Positions 42,119 to 51,798 of a stretch of DNA of 64,000 bases are shown piece after piece (positions within the stretch are counted from its first letter, which is position 1; each line of letters starts with the position of its first letter). The notes beneath the pieces were generated by a model. The model worked only from the letters and a program-made list of their open reading frames with translations, was not told the DNA's origin and did no database searches. The DNA comes from Globisporangium splendens (lineage: Eukaryota; Oomycota; Peronosporomycetes; Pythiales; Pythiaceae): NCBI GenBank assembly GCA_006386115.1, contig VFIW01000055.1, positions 248,001-312,000 on the forward strand, given 5' to 3'. Made by a program: the position numbers and the translations under genes.

Positions 42119-43518
42119 TTAGTGGAAAAGGTCGGAGTTTTCGAGCAGCGGTTCGTAATTCTCGACTGAGAGCATCGCGAGCAATCGCGAATCAAGCGTC
42201 AAGTAAATGGGGATGAGCTCTGCTGCGATGAACACGGCGACCAACAGCATCGACTGGATCTGCATATACAGGGACAAAACACACACACACAAACAAGCAT
42301 TTCAGGGCGACGCTTGTGGATACGATATATAGGTGCACAATATACCGATGCGCTTCCACGATCCACGTTGAACCATCCCTACAATCAAGCAAATAGTTAC
42401 AACCATGTGAACAAGCAGCACACACGAACTTGCAGTTCACAGACACGACTTTGCGAAGGGACATTACCTTTGTGAACGTTAGCACGGTCATGACGCTGTA
42501 CAAAATGCGTCCGACGCTCCACGCCATCGCCAGTCTCCCGACGCGTTTCAGCCGGAAACGCGCAGATAGCGACTTGGACGGGAATCCCGACAGCGATAGT
42601 GTCAGGTACACCCACGTCGTCAAAATGATCAGCGGCAAAAAGAGGTCTGTCGCCGCGACCACGAGGAAAATCATCTCGGGAATCTGATTGTAAATGTGTA
42701 GGAGCATCATGTGCAAATCAAAGTCCACAATCCTATGATCAGAACAATGTATCCATAAGCAAAGCCACAACTAATCAACACGTACCAGGTTGAGTCGGTC
42801 CTGCTTCTCGTCCTTGAAGATGCCGTTCTTGTCGTAGAGAAAGAGCGCCGCGTACAGCAGCAGCTGCATGAGATACAGAAGCCCGTTGAAGATCAGGTAG
42901 AAGATCATCCAGCGGCGGCGGAAATCCGATGCCGAGAACCAGTGGCGACGGGACTAAAGCACATTATACATGCATATCACAGCACAGAGGTAGTTCGTCC
43001 TGTATGCTCGATAATGCCCGTGAAGTCGTCACACGTACCGATTGGAACGCCTCAGCCCAGACCAGCACGAGCAACAGATACGACGACACAAACAGGAAAT
43101 CCGGCAGGTTGAACAGCACCGCGACCACTTTGTTGTAGAAGTCGAGCTCTTTCTTGGCTCCATCGGCGTCGCTTTCGCCCGAGCCACTCGCGCCGTCATC
43201 GGGGCCAATCAGCCATCCGTACTTGTAGCTGTGCGGGTTACCGCCGCCGCCGAGCACACCACCACCACCGGGAGACGGCGGGAGATCCGCATTCTGCGAG
43301 TCGAAGAAACAGAGCGTCGAGAACGTCGCGGTGCGGAAGAGGCTGCCGAGTGCGACGCTCAGGATCAGCAGCTGCACCGTGCTCCAGCCCATGTGGTGGT
43401 GCTGTCGTAGCACGCGCCGCACCTCCCAGTACTTGGTGATCGTCACCACGGTCGCCAGCATGTAGCAGAGCGCCAGGAAGTAGCTGGACATTGCCAGATT
43501 CGCGAGGAACAGCGGCAT
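42119..43518 (-). CDS. Seven-TM membrane protein, THH1/TOM1/TOM3-like
   Basis: Five exons or so. The first (start MPLFLANLAMSSYFLALC, 43518) has helices at the N-terminus and around VQLLILSVALGSLFRTA, a Gly/Pro-rich loop (PPSPGGGGVLGGGG), then FLFVSSYLLLVLVWAEAF. Next exons carry WMIFYLIFNGLLYLMQLLLY, HIYNQIPEMIFLVVAATDL with PLIILTTWVYLTLSL, and a final helix MLLVAVFIAAELIPIY, ending LLENSDLFH at the stop at 42119. Seven helices with WAEAF after the third fit the TOM1-like family of plants and protists; that naming is tentative. The role in oomycetes is unknown. Confidence 0.65.
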
Positions 43519-43986
43519 GCTTCTCTCTCTGTCTCTGTGTGTCTATGGGTCTTTGTAATGGCGGTGTGGGCTTCGCGTAGCTGCGCTTCTCCGCTGCGCT
43601 TGGATCGCACCAATTGAGCTCTTGGAGCTGATCAAAGTTTTGCCACAGATGGCTCTTCTCTGCCCCTTCTTTCGAAGAAAATAAGCCACCATCAGCGAGA
43701 TCAGGCTCGGATCGGATCGGCTCGGCTTGACTCGAAAGTTGGCGAGCCCAAACCTCCGCTTCAACTTGCTCAGGTTGACGCTGCTGGGAAAAGGGCAATC
43801 GAATCCTGACCAGCCACTCAAAGACACAGATTTGCATTTCGAGATCGAGGCAATGGCATCAAGTCAATAAGGCGAATAAGCATCCGTACAGCTGTTCCAT
43901 TCCACGCAAAGTGTGCTGCTGCCAGATCTGACCTGCCTCACGTGACTAGCCTAGGTTCACAATTTCCGACATTGTTCTGAACCTCA
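43519..43986. other. Intergenic region, nothing recognised
   Basis: Upstream region of the seven-TM gene and 3' flank of the polymerase pseudogene. Confidence 0.4.
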
Positions 43987-46191
43987 TCACAAATCCACAT
44001 CTGCTCCAGTTTCCATCACTTCTTTGCTATCCATATCACCACCTCGTTTCTTCTTTGCATTTGCTTCGTCCTCGTCGAGAAAGCGAATGTCAAAGCAGTT
44101 GCGCTCCCGCGGGTCCTTGTATTCGAGACCGAGCGCGATAAATACGTCCACCTCCGAAGTGCACACGACCGTCTCACCCTTGCGGACTTTCTTGCCGTTG
44201 ACGCAGTCGACTGGTTTGAGACCGCGGTCCGAGAGACCCCAGCCCTTCTTGCGCGCGAAAAGCCGCATGCTGCGGTTGAAATGGTCGCTGCCGTGAAATA
44301 GAGCATCGCAAAGCCCAAGCACGCGCGTGGGTAGATTTTGATGTCCAGTCGACGATGCGGGAGATCCTGAGCCAGCGAGAGCACGTGGCTATGTATTAGA
44401 AACATACAATAAACAGAGTATACTAGGGGCGTAACGCACCTTTGAGACCCGGCAGACACCCATGTACGAGGCGCAGTGGCCAACATGATGCTCGGACACA
44501 TGGGTCAAGTCATCTAATGCATACAGCAACATTATTCCATTAAAATGCGTCGCTATCGATATCAGAAAGCGTATGGGAGAGTAGTGCATACCGGTAATAA
44601 ATCCTGATGCATGGAGTCGATCGAGCAGCTCTGGTGCACGAACAAAAACCACCAACCAATTCAAAAAAAGTGCAGCAACATCCAGCAATCTAATTGTCAG
44701 TAGCAAAGCATTAATGCCACACGTACCCGGTAGAATGTCAGACTCTTCGTTATCTGGGTCTGTGACCAGCACGTCTCAGTCTCCAGACGTCAACTTCCCT
44801 CGCCGATACGATCCACACGCTAACGCCGTCGCATTTGGGATCAAGCGATGCACTTCATCACAACTGTCTTCTCGATTTGCGCCACCTCAGCTCTATACGT
44901 CAATGCATCCATCACGTCAACGTTGTGCAAAGTACATTTGATTGTGACAGCAAAAGTGTGAGTACCTCGGGATCTTCTTCAAAAAGTCGTCGTAATGCTT
45001 CAGTCCAATCTGTTGCTGGTCGGACAAAACCGAGTCGCCGTTCTTTCGAAGTTCATCTAGCGTCTTGAACCCCATACTAGTACACCACAACCAATTTCTC
45101 ATCAGTAAAAACTTCCACACAAATGGACTAGCGTTTAGTTTCATATGCTTACTTGTACAATTTTGCTGCAGTCGCTGGCCCCACTCCCCAGATTCGCGAC
45201 ATCTCGACCAGGCTCTTCAACCGTGGGTTCGCTTTCTTGGACTCCAGTTTCTCAAGCTTGCCAGTCTCCAGCAACCTGACAACTCTTTCACGCAGCCTTC
45301 CTTTCGCCCACCATAATCCCTGGAGATCGCGGGCACTTCTCACGCGAGTGTGCATCGCCTTTAGACTCGAGACAACTTTCTACAAGACAGAGTGAATCAG
45401 TGTGAGACTAAATCTTCAAGGAGACAGGTTCAATGCGTTCATCTCGACACTCACCTTGTACATGTACTCTCTCCAAATATCGCGCTCCACATGCAAATAT
45501 TCCATCAGCTCTTCCAATGGGTCTGTTAAATGCGCATTGAGATTCGCTTGCATCGCCGTGCACATGAATGCGGCACACATACAAACACACACGCTGGAAA
45601 AGGCTTTAGTTGCACTGGCGCGTACCATGACTCCACAACACACACACTGGATGATTTTTGACACACAAACGACTCGGTCTTGAGATTTTTCTCATCGTCG
45701 TCATCCGCGATGGGTTTGAAGCCAGGATTGTTCTGGAAGAAAATCGGGGTCTGTTCTTTCACCAGTTTGTCTTTCTGGATCTGCAACTCTTCTTCCTCGC
45801 GCTTGATTTTGTCCATGTCGATATGCACGGGCGGCACGCGCTTGATCTCCTGATTCCCACTATTGTGAACATCCGAGCCTTCGTCATTGACACTCTCAGA
45901 TCCGGATTCGCCGCCCTCATCCTCTGGTTCCTGCGCTGCTGCAGCTTGCGCCTCCTCCAGCTCGCGTTGGTGCTTCATGTTCTGTTCGATCTCCTGCTTC
46001 GCGTGTGACCACTCGAATGTGTCTTGATCTGGGAATTTCTTCTCTCGTACTAGGTGCATGAGCCATTCGGGGGTGTGCACCTTCACGTCCTGACTGGGGG
46101 GAAACACCTTGCATTGATAGTAGCGTTTCACCTTTTCGTAATCCAATTGTGCGCTCGCAATCACGATTTTCACATCGTCCCAATTGACCAA
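43987..46191 (-). pseudogene. DNA polymerase lambda-like (family X) pseudogene
   Basis: Exon order matches family X polymerases. The 5' part has a BRCT-like end (VHTPEWLMHLVREKKFPD) and a charged linker. Next come the 8-kDa/HhH region (LLETGKLEKLES, IWGVGPATAAKLYK), fingers (TLDELRKNG, QQIGLKHYDDFLKKIPR), palm (ACGSYRRGKLTSGD then DVLVTDPDNEESD), YMGVCRVSK, RRLDIKIYP and thumb (HFNRSMRLFARKKGWGLS, LGLEYKDPRERNCFD). Three lesions are seen. A TGA (44776-44778) sits between the two catalytic Asp residues, where GDxD is expected. A one-base loss near 44860-44866 shifts the frame between EVAQIEKTV and DEVHRLIPNATA. Another near 44288-44295 shifts it between LYFT and GSDHFN. Splice sites otherwise remain. 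The 5' limit is uncertain; a frame to 46688 may be the first exon. Confidence 0.8.
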
Positions 46192-46208
46192 CGGGCTGCT
46201 GTGGCTTG

Positions 46209-46688
46209 CTACTGCGTTCCTGTTGCGTCGTCGCTGCTGTTCAGAGCCATGACCACCGACGGCAACACCACCGAGTTCTTTCCTTTCTCAGTCGCCGCAG
46301 CCGCTCGCTTCTGCTGCAGCTCAAATATCCGACCTCGGTGCATTCCCCTTCCTTCTTCTTCGTCAATCACTTGCACTACGACTGCTTTTGCTGCCTTTTC
46401 GCCGGACAGTTGCTGGTCTCGCGTGGCACCAGGTCGCAATGGTTCTCTCGCAGGATCCTGCACGGCGACGCACCTCTCTTCCACTCTCTCTCCTTCGTCT
46501 GAAGTCGCTGCTGTCAAATCGCAAATGTATTGTTGCGACTGCTGGTCACTGGTGGCAGCATCCTCCTTGTGCTCGTGCAGCACGGCGTCCAACTGCTGGA
46601 AGAAGCGCGCTTTCTGGCGCGACGTCAGCAGCAGCGCGTCCATTTCCATTGATGCTCCATTCGCCACAGTTGGAGTGAGTCGATCCAT
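46209..46688 (-). CDS. Possible 5' exon of the polymerase lambda-like gene
   Basis: An open frame of 159 codons starting MDRLTPTVANGASMEMD, in a different frame from the BRCT-like part that follows. It is Glu/Gln/Ala-rich without a clear domain. It may be the N-terminal exon of the polymerase or a spurious frame. Confidence 0.3.
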   Translation of the reverse strand: MDRLTPTVANGASMEMDALLLTSRQKARFFQQLDAVLHEHKEDAATSDQQSQQYICDLTAATSDEGERVEERCVAVQDPAREPLRPGATRDQQLSGEKAAKAVVVQVIDEEEGRGMHRGRIFELQQKRAAAATEKGKNSVVLPSVVMALNSSDDATGTQ

Positions 46689-47112
46689 CCATCACTCACG
46701 CCCGACAAGCACCACGTTGCCGAATGCTGGTAGAGTGATGCCACATTCTCAAAAGAACCTGCGAGATATAATACTTCCATCGGATACGTGTTCGAAAAAA
46801 ACAGGAACATCAAATTTTGTATTTTGTGTACAGAAACAGTACAGTGAAGTGTACGGTTGCTCGTTGCGATGGGTTCAAAAGTGAACCCACCAGACATCCG
46901 GACACACCAATCAGTACATCTCCTACCAGGAAAAAAGCATGACCAAACCATGACCTCAACCATGAATATGCTTGCATCTTCGTGCGATCGTTTATTGTTC
47001 ATGCATGGTGCATCGTTCAGTAACATGCATATGATCACAAGACAGGATCCATATCCACTACGTACATATACTCATCCATCATACAGATATCGCGTCAGCT
47101 TCGGCCCAAGAG
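46689..47112. other. Intergenic region, nothing recognised
   Basis: AT-rich, 420 bp, no coding signal. Confidence 0.4.
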
Positions 47113-48342
47113 CTACGCCAGCTGCGCCATGTTGCTGTACACAGCGTTCGGGAGCTGTCCACCCGCTGCCTGCATCATGGTGATCGTGCTGCTCTCCTCC
47201 GTCTCGTCACTGCTCGACGACTGCTTCGTCACGAGTCTGGGCGACGACACCACGCAGAAAAACACGAGCGCCGTGAGTAGGAACACACCGCCGATGATAC
47301 CGCCGATCATCGCGATCTCCGAGTCCGTCGAGACCCCAAAGTCCGTGTACCGCGTATGGAACACGGCGATGAGAATGCCGATCACGCTCTCGACGCCACG
47401 CCATCCGTGCACAAACGAGAGCTTCTTCCCCACAAGACTCTTGCGCGCCGTACCGCGTCGAGACGTCAACTGCGACGCATCGACGACGAAGAGCGTGAAG
47501 AATGGGAAGAACAGCAACGCGCGCGTGAGCTGCACGCCGGGTTCTGGGCACGTGTGCGCGATTCTCAGCACCACACTCGACACGATCGATGTGAACGTGA
47601 TCGCGAGCGCGTACACGATAATCATATGGCCCGTGGTCGTGGCCACGAGCAGGATCGTGCCGGCACGCAGCACGAACTGACCGAGAATGAACAGCGATCC
47701 CGTGTAGCGCAGCACGCCCGTGTCTTTCTTGCAAATGTAGCCTGCAACCCCATGGAGCAGCGTGAGTCCCGTGGAGATGACGGCCCAGAGGTCGAGGAAC
47801 TTCCACTTGCGGTAGTGCACCGTCGCGTTCGCCTGGATGATGAAGATCGGGATGTCGCGCACGATCGCCTGCACGAACGTAGCGAACTTGAGTCCGTCTT
47901 CCAGGCGCTTGACCGAGTCCGCGTCGTCTTGACCTGCTGTCGTATTCGCACTCGTAGTTGCTGTATTCTTGTTGTCGTTATTGACGAAATGGCTGTGTCC
48001 AGGCGGCTGTCGGAGCTGGGCCGGTTGGTTCGCCATGCTTTTCTCCTCTTTCCTCGTCGCGAGCACCACGTACACGTTCTCCACGAGCACGCGCAGCTGC
48101 AGCAGACCCAGCAGAAACGCGATGGCCATGTTGACGCCTCTATTGCGCACGTACCGATTCGCGATTTTGGTCTCGAGCGCGACGCCCACAAAGCCCATGA
48201 CGACGCCGCTGAACACGAGGAAGGCGATGGAGAGGATGTACTCCTCCACCCACTTGCGCTTGATGTACTCCGAGTTGAGCACCACATCCGTGATCACGGT
48301 CGAGACCTCGTACGCCGCCGACAGCAGCTCCCACGCGCCCAT
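47113..48342 (-). CDS. Polytopic membrane protein (unrecognised; XK-related-like at best)
   Basis: A single exon of 409 residues with about eight hydrophobic segments, for example YILSIAFLVFSGVVMGFVGV, MAIAFLLGLLQLRVLVENVY, LWAVISTGLTLLHGVAGYI, FILGQFVLRAGTILLVATT, MIIVYALAITFTSIVSSVVL, ALLFFPFFTLFVVDAS and IAMIGGIIGGVFLLTALVFF. A polar Asn/Thr loop follows the third. The topology and a DIPIFIIQANA stretch vaguely recall XK-related scramblases, but I would not assign that function. Divergent from DNA ligase IV with a 311-bp gap. Confidence 0.75.
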   Translation of the reverse strand: MGAWELLSAAYEVSTVITDVVLNSEYIKRKWVEEYILSIAFLVFSGVVMGFVGVALETKIANRYVRNRGVNMAIAFLLGLLQLRVLVENVYVVLATRKEEKSMANQPAQLRQPPGHSHFVNNDNKNTATTSANTTAGQDDADSVKRLEDGLKFATFVQAIVRDIPIFIIQANATVHYRKWKFLDLWAVISTGLTLLHGVAGYICKKDTGVLRYTGSLFILGQFVLRAGTILLVATTTGHMIIVYALAITFTSIVSSVVLRIAHTCPEPGVQLTRALLFFPFFTLFVVDASQLTSRRGTARKSLVGKKLSFVHGWRGVESVIGILIAVFHTRYTDFGVSTDSEIAMIGGIIGGVFLLTALVFFCVVSSPRLVTKQSSSSDETEESSTITMMQAAGGQLPNAVYSNMAQLA

Positions 48343-48653
48343 GTTTCTTGCCGATTGCCACGTACTTGCAAGGCGTGTGTTGCCGAAATGACGGATGGCG
48401 CTCTATACGCTGGCCAAATAACTGTGCGGATGGACCTTCTTGCCTTTTTTTGTTTTTGATTTTTTTCCCCTTCCATAGCGTCTTTTGGTTCAACTTTCTG
48501 TTTTCAACCAGTCAGATACTTTAAACAGTAGTTTTATCCAATCGAATGGTAGTGTTGTCAAATACGTAATGCTGGGTTGATACTTGATACTTTTGTTGAT
48601 ACTTCCTTTGTTTTGTGCCACTCCGCAATTTGGTGTCAACCCAACAATCAAGT
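48343..48653. promoter_or_regulatory. Divergent promoter region between membrane protein and DNA ligase IV
   Basis: 311 bp between two divergent starts, with poly-T tracts around 48446-48470. Confidence 0.5.
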
Positions 48654-51600
48654 ATGGACGAGGTCGAGAATGCGCACAAACAGCAGCAGGATGCGCAGGC
48701 GGTGGCGATGAAGCTGTCGTTCGCGGGATGCTGCCGCATGCTGGAGGCCGTGGAGAAGACTCCCAAGAGCGACGCGAAGCTGCGGCTCGTGTTCAGCGAC
48801 GCGCTGCGCCAGGAGCTTGGCGGCGGCGACATGTACCCGCTGCTGCGGCTCATCCTGCCGCAGCTCGACCGCGAGCGCACGTACAACCTCAAGGAGAAGA
48901 AGATCGCCAAGATCTACATCGATGTGCTCGGCATGGCCAGCGAGAGCAAGGACGCGCAGAAGCTCGAGCACTTCAACGACCCGACGGTCGTGCAGAGCAA
49001 AGCCGTGGGCGACTTCGCCGCCGTGCTCTACGACATCCTCGTGTACCGCAGTCTCGCGGGCAACAAGAAGTATCAGCACACGGTCGGTGTGGTGAATGAG
49101 CTGTTGGATCAACTGGTGAAGGCCGACGACAATGCGGCGCGCAAGAAGGTGTTTATGCGTCTCGCGACCGAGTTCCCAGCGAACGAGCAGAAGTGGATCG
49201 TGCGCATCTTGCTCAAAGACTTGAAGATTGGGTTGCGCCACGAGCGTGTGCTCAACTTCATCCACCCGGACGCCATGGAGATGCACAACCACGCGAACGA
49301 TCTCCACAAAGTGTGCGTTGATCTGCGCAACTCGTCGATTCGGTACGTGCCAAAGATCGAGCCATTCCAAGTGTTCTCGCCGATGCTCGCGAAGCGCGTG
49401 GACTTTGGCGAATGCACGACAGCGATCAACGCCGACGTGTTTGTCATGGAGCCGAAGCTCGACGGTGAGCGGATCACGTGCCATGTGCAGGGCAACCACG
49501 TCGAGTTCATCTCGCGCAATGGAATCAACTATACCGGTAATTATGGACCGTTCATGGCGCCGTACGTGCTCTCGCAGATTGTGCCCGGTGTAGACTGCGT
49601 CTTTGACGGCGAGATGATGGTCTGGGACAACTTTGAGTACCGCTTCCGCGAATTTGGTCTCCTGAAAAACGTTGCGAATGCGCTGCGGTCGGGAGAAAAC
49701 ACCACCCGGTGGCTCTGTTACGTGGTCTGGGATGTCGTGTACCTAGGCGGCGGCGAGAAAGCCGAGCAGCTCATCCACGAGGTGTACAAAGGACCGGGCG
49801 AGGTGAGTGCGGTCATGGGACTCCCGCAGTATGCGCGCCGTCAGTTGCTGGAACGGTTGCTGAAGCCACTGGATCATCGGATCACGATCATTGAGCAGAC
49901 CCTCGTGAACTCGCAGTCTGCGAAGGAGCGCCATGAGATGGTGATGGCCGAAGTGGACAAGCAAGTCTCAAGTGGCGGTGAGGGCGTGATCCTGAAGGAC
50001 ATCAATTCACACTACATGTGTGGCGAGAGCAGTCGCAAGACCAAGAAGTGGATCAAGCTCAAACCCGATTACGCCGGGATGACGACCAACTTGGACGTGC
50101 TCATCATCGGTGGCTTTTATGGCACCGGACGACGGCGCAGCGGCGACGTGTCTGTGTTCCTAGTTGGCGTCTTGTCTCGCTCGCTCGACGAAGCGGCTGC
50201 TGAAGAAGCCATGAAACCAGGTGCGCCGTGTCCCGTCGTGTACACATTTGCCAAAGTTGGGACTGGGTACAACCTGGAAGAGCTTGAGGATTTGCGCCGC
50301 GACCTGGAGCCGCACTGGCAGCTTTGGGACAATGACAACATCCCTGCGCACCTGAATGGCTGGAAGCCGCAGAAGAGCGATCTGAAGCCTGACGTGTGGA
50401 TCGACCCCCGCCACTCGAAGATCCTCGAAGTGTACGGCTTTGAGCTCACGTTCACGACGCTATACCAGACTGGTCTCACAATTCGGTTTCCGCGTTGCAA
50501 AGCGGTCCGCAATGACAAGCCGTGGTATCAGTGCATGAACGTACAGGACCTGAATACTGCACGCGGCAGCATATTCAATAAGCGCGCAGCCGACGTCGCG
50601 TTGGGACAAACGAAGGCAACCAAGCGCATCGTCAAACGCTTGACTTCCGCGTCTCGACAGCCTGTGGGCGGGATCGTCGCGGATTTCTCTCAAGCCAAAC
50701 TGGATAACGTCGAGTTGAAACACGACGTGTTTGAAGGGAAGGAGTTTTGTGTTTTGCCAGGCAAGTATGCGAAACCGACGGATTTTGAGATCCCGAATGA
50801 GATCACGGGCGAAAACGAGCGCCATCTTTCCAAGCAAGCCGTGGAGAAGCTGCTGCACTCGTACGGAGCGACGATTGTGCAAAATCCGATCGCAGAGACC
50901 ACGAACTTTGTTGTTGCAGCCTCGGATGCGGGGTTCAAAGTCGCGAATCTGGTCAAACAAGGTCGCTTCAACATCGTGTATTTGCATTGTGTGGTCGGGT
51001 GCATGGCGTCGTCTCGACTACTGCCATTGAAAGCACGCGATTTTGTCTTTGCGACCGAATCCACGCGCGCACTTCTCGCGAAAGAGTACGACCAGTTTAG
51101 CGACCACTTTACCGAGTACGTGAAGCCCGACGACCTTCGGTTGATTTTCAAAGAAGTCGCTCGCGTCAAGGACATTTCAGCGTCCGTGAGATCCCATGCC
51201 GATCCAGCGGAACACTGGCAAACCAGGATTAAGGCGCTGACTGCCGAAGAGGAGGAAGCGATGGAGTGCGAGTTCACTGTCTTGGCGCACTGCGTCGTCT
51301 ACGTCGACCGCTTTGTCGAAATTCACGCAGCTCGCGAGTGTTTGCCTTCTAAGAATGCAGCTGAGCACATGGCAGCGCCTCTTGTGGAATTGGACTCGTT
51401 TGGACGGATGAAGTTGCTGGAGCAGCAAGTTCGGCTGTTTGGTGGCACGGTTATGCGCAGGATTGACGCAAATGTGACCCACGTCATTTTGGACTCCGCG
51501 TCAGATCGTGAGCGCATTGGGAAACTGCAGCCAATCGTTCGTACGTTGCGCCGCTTGCATTCCAAGGAGCCGGCCACCGTTCGCAAGGAGTGGGTCGAAG

Positions 51601-51656
51601 AATGTGTGAAGCAGCGCATGCAGCTCCCTGTGGATGAGTTTTTCATCTCCGTGTAG
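48654..51656 (+). CDS. LIG4: DNA ligase IV (ATP-dependent, NHEJ)
   Basis: A single exon of 1000 residues starting MDEVENAHKQQQ (the open frame begins at a GTG 13 codons earlier). The N-terminal DNA-binding domain has KLRLVFSDALRQELGGGD and WIVRILLKDLKIGLRHE. The nucleotidyltransferase motif I is EPKLDGERITCH (adenylated Lys). Further motifs are FISRNGINYT, CVFDGEMMVWD, GGEGVILKD and KKWIKLKPDY. The OB domain follows (DVLIIGGFYGTGRRRSGDV). Two BRCT-like domains occupy the C-terminal third (HSYGATIVQNPIAETTNFVV; FGGTVMRRIDANVTHVILD). It seals breaks in non-homologous end joining with an XRCC4-like partner. Length is slightly above the usual 900-950. It appears intact, in contrast to the polymerase lambda remnant 2.5 kb away. 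Confidence 0.95.
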   Translation: MDEVENAHKQQQDAQAVAMKLSFAGCCRMLEAVEKTPKSDAKLRLVFSDALRQELGGGDMYPLLRLILPQLDRERTYNLKEKKIAKIYIDVLGMASESKDAQKLEHFNDPTVVQSKAVGDFAAVLYDILVYRSLAGNKKYQHTVGVVNELLDQLVKADDNAARKKVFMRLATEFPANEQKWIVRILLKDLKIGLRHERVLNFIHPDAMEMHNHANDLHKVCVDLRNSSIRYVPKIEPFQVFSPMLAKRVDFGECTTAINADVFVMEPKLDGERITCHVQGNHVEFISRNGINYTGNYGPFMAPYVLSQIVPGVDCVFDGEMMVWDNFEYRFREFGLLKNVANALRSGENTTRWLCYVVWDVVYLGGGEKAEQLIHEVYKGPGEVSAVMGLPQYARRQLLERLLKPLDHRITIIEQTLVNSQSAKERHEMVMAEVDKQVSSGGEGVILKDINSHYMCGESSRKTKKWIKLKPDYAGMTTNLDVLIIGGFYGTGRRRSGDVSVFLVGVLSRSLDEAAAEEAMKPGAPCPVVYTFAKVGTGYNLEELEDLRRDLEPHWQLWDNDNIPAHLNGWKPQKSDLKPDVWIDPRHSKILEVYGFELTFTTLYQTGLTIRFPRCKAVRNDKPWYQCMNVQDLNTARGSIFNKRAADVALGQTKATKRIVKRLTSASRQPVGGIVADFSQAKLDNVELKHDVFEGKEFCVLPGKYAKPTDFEIPNEITGENERHLSKQAVEKLLHSYGATIVQNPIAETTNFVVAASDAGFKVANLVKQGRFNIVYLHCVVGCMASSRLLPLKARDFVFATESTRALLAKEYDQFSDHFTEYVKPDDLRLIFKEVARVKDISASVRSHADPAEHWQTRIKALTAEEEEAMECEFTVLAHCVVYVDRFVEIHAARECLPSKNAAEHMAAPLVELDSFGRMKLLEQQVRLFGGTVMRRIDANVTHVILDSASDRERIGKLQPIVRTLRRLHSKEPATVRKEWVEECVKQRMQLPVDEFFISV

Positions 51657-51798
51657 GCGGAATGAGGAAGACAGTTCTCGCATACGCATGGTACACGACC
51701 ATCAGACTGAACATTGCAGCAGCTTAATTTATTCTCCCTGGGCACTAGGTGCGTTCTCCAGTCAATGTCTCTGTCTGCTCGTCTCCTAATAAACTAAC

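Noticed and set aside
44776..44778. TGA in the polymerase lambda-like GDxD motif as a selenocysteine codon
   Set aside because: Two frameshifts lie nearby and Sec is not known between the catalytic Asp residues of family X, so decay explains it better.
47356..48459. 367-codon plus-strand frame rich in Arg, His and Glu
   Set aside because: Antisense shadow of the polytopic membrane protein gene at 47113-48342.
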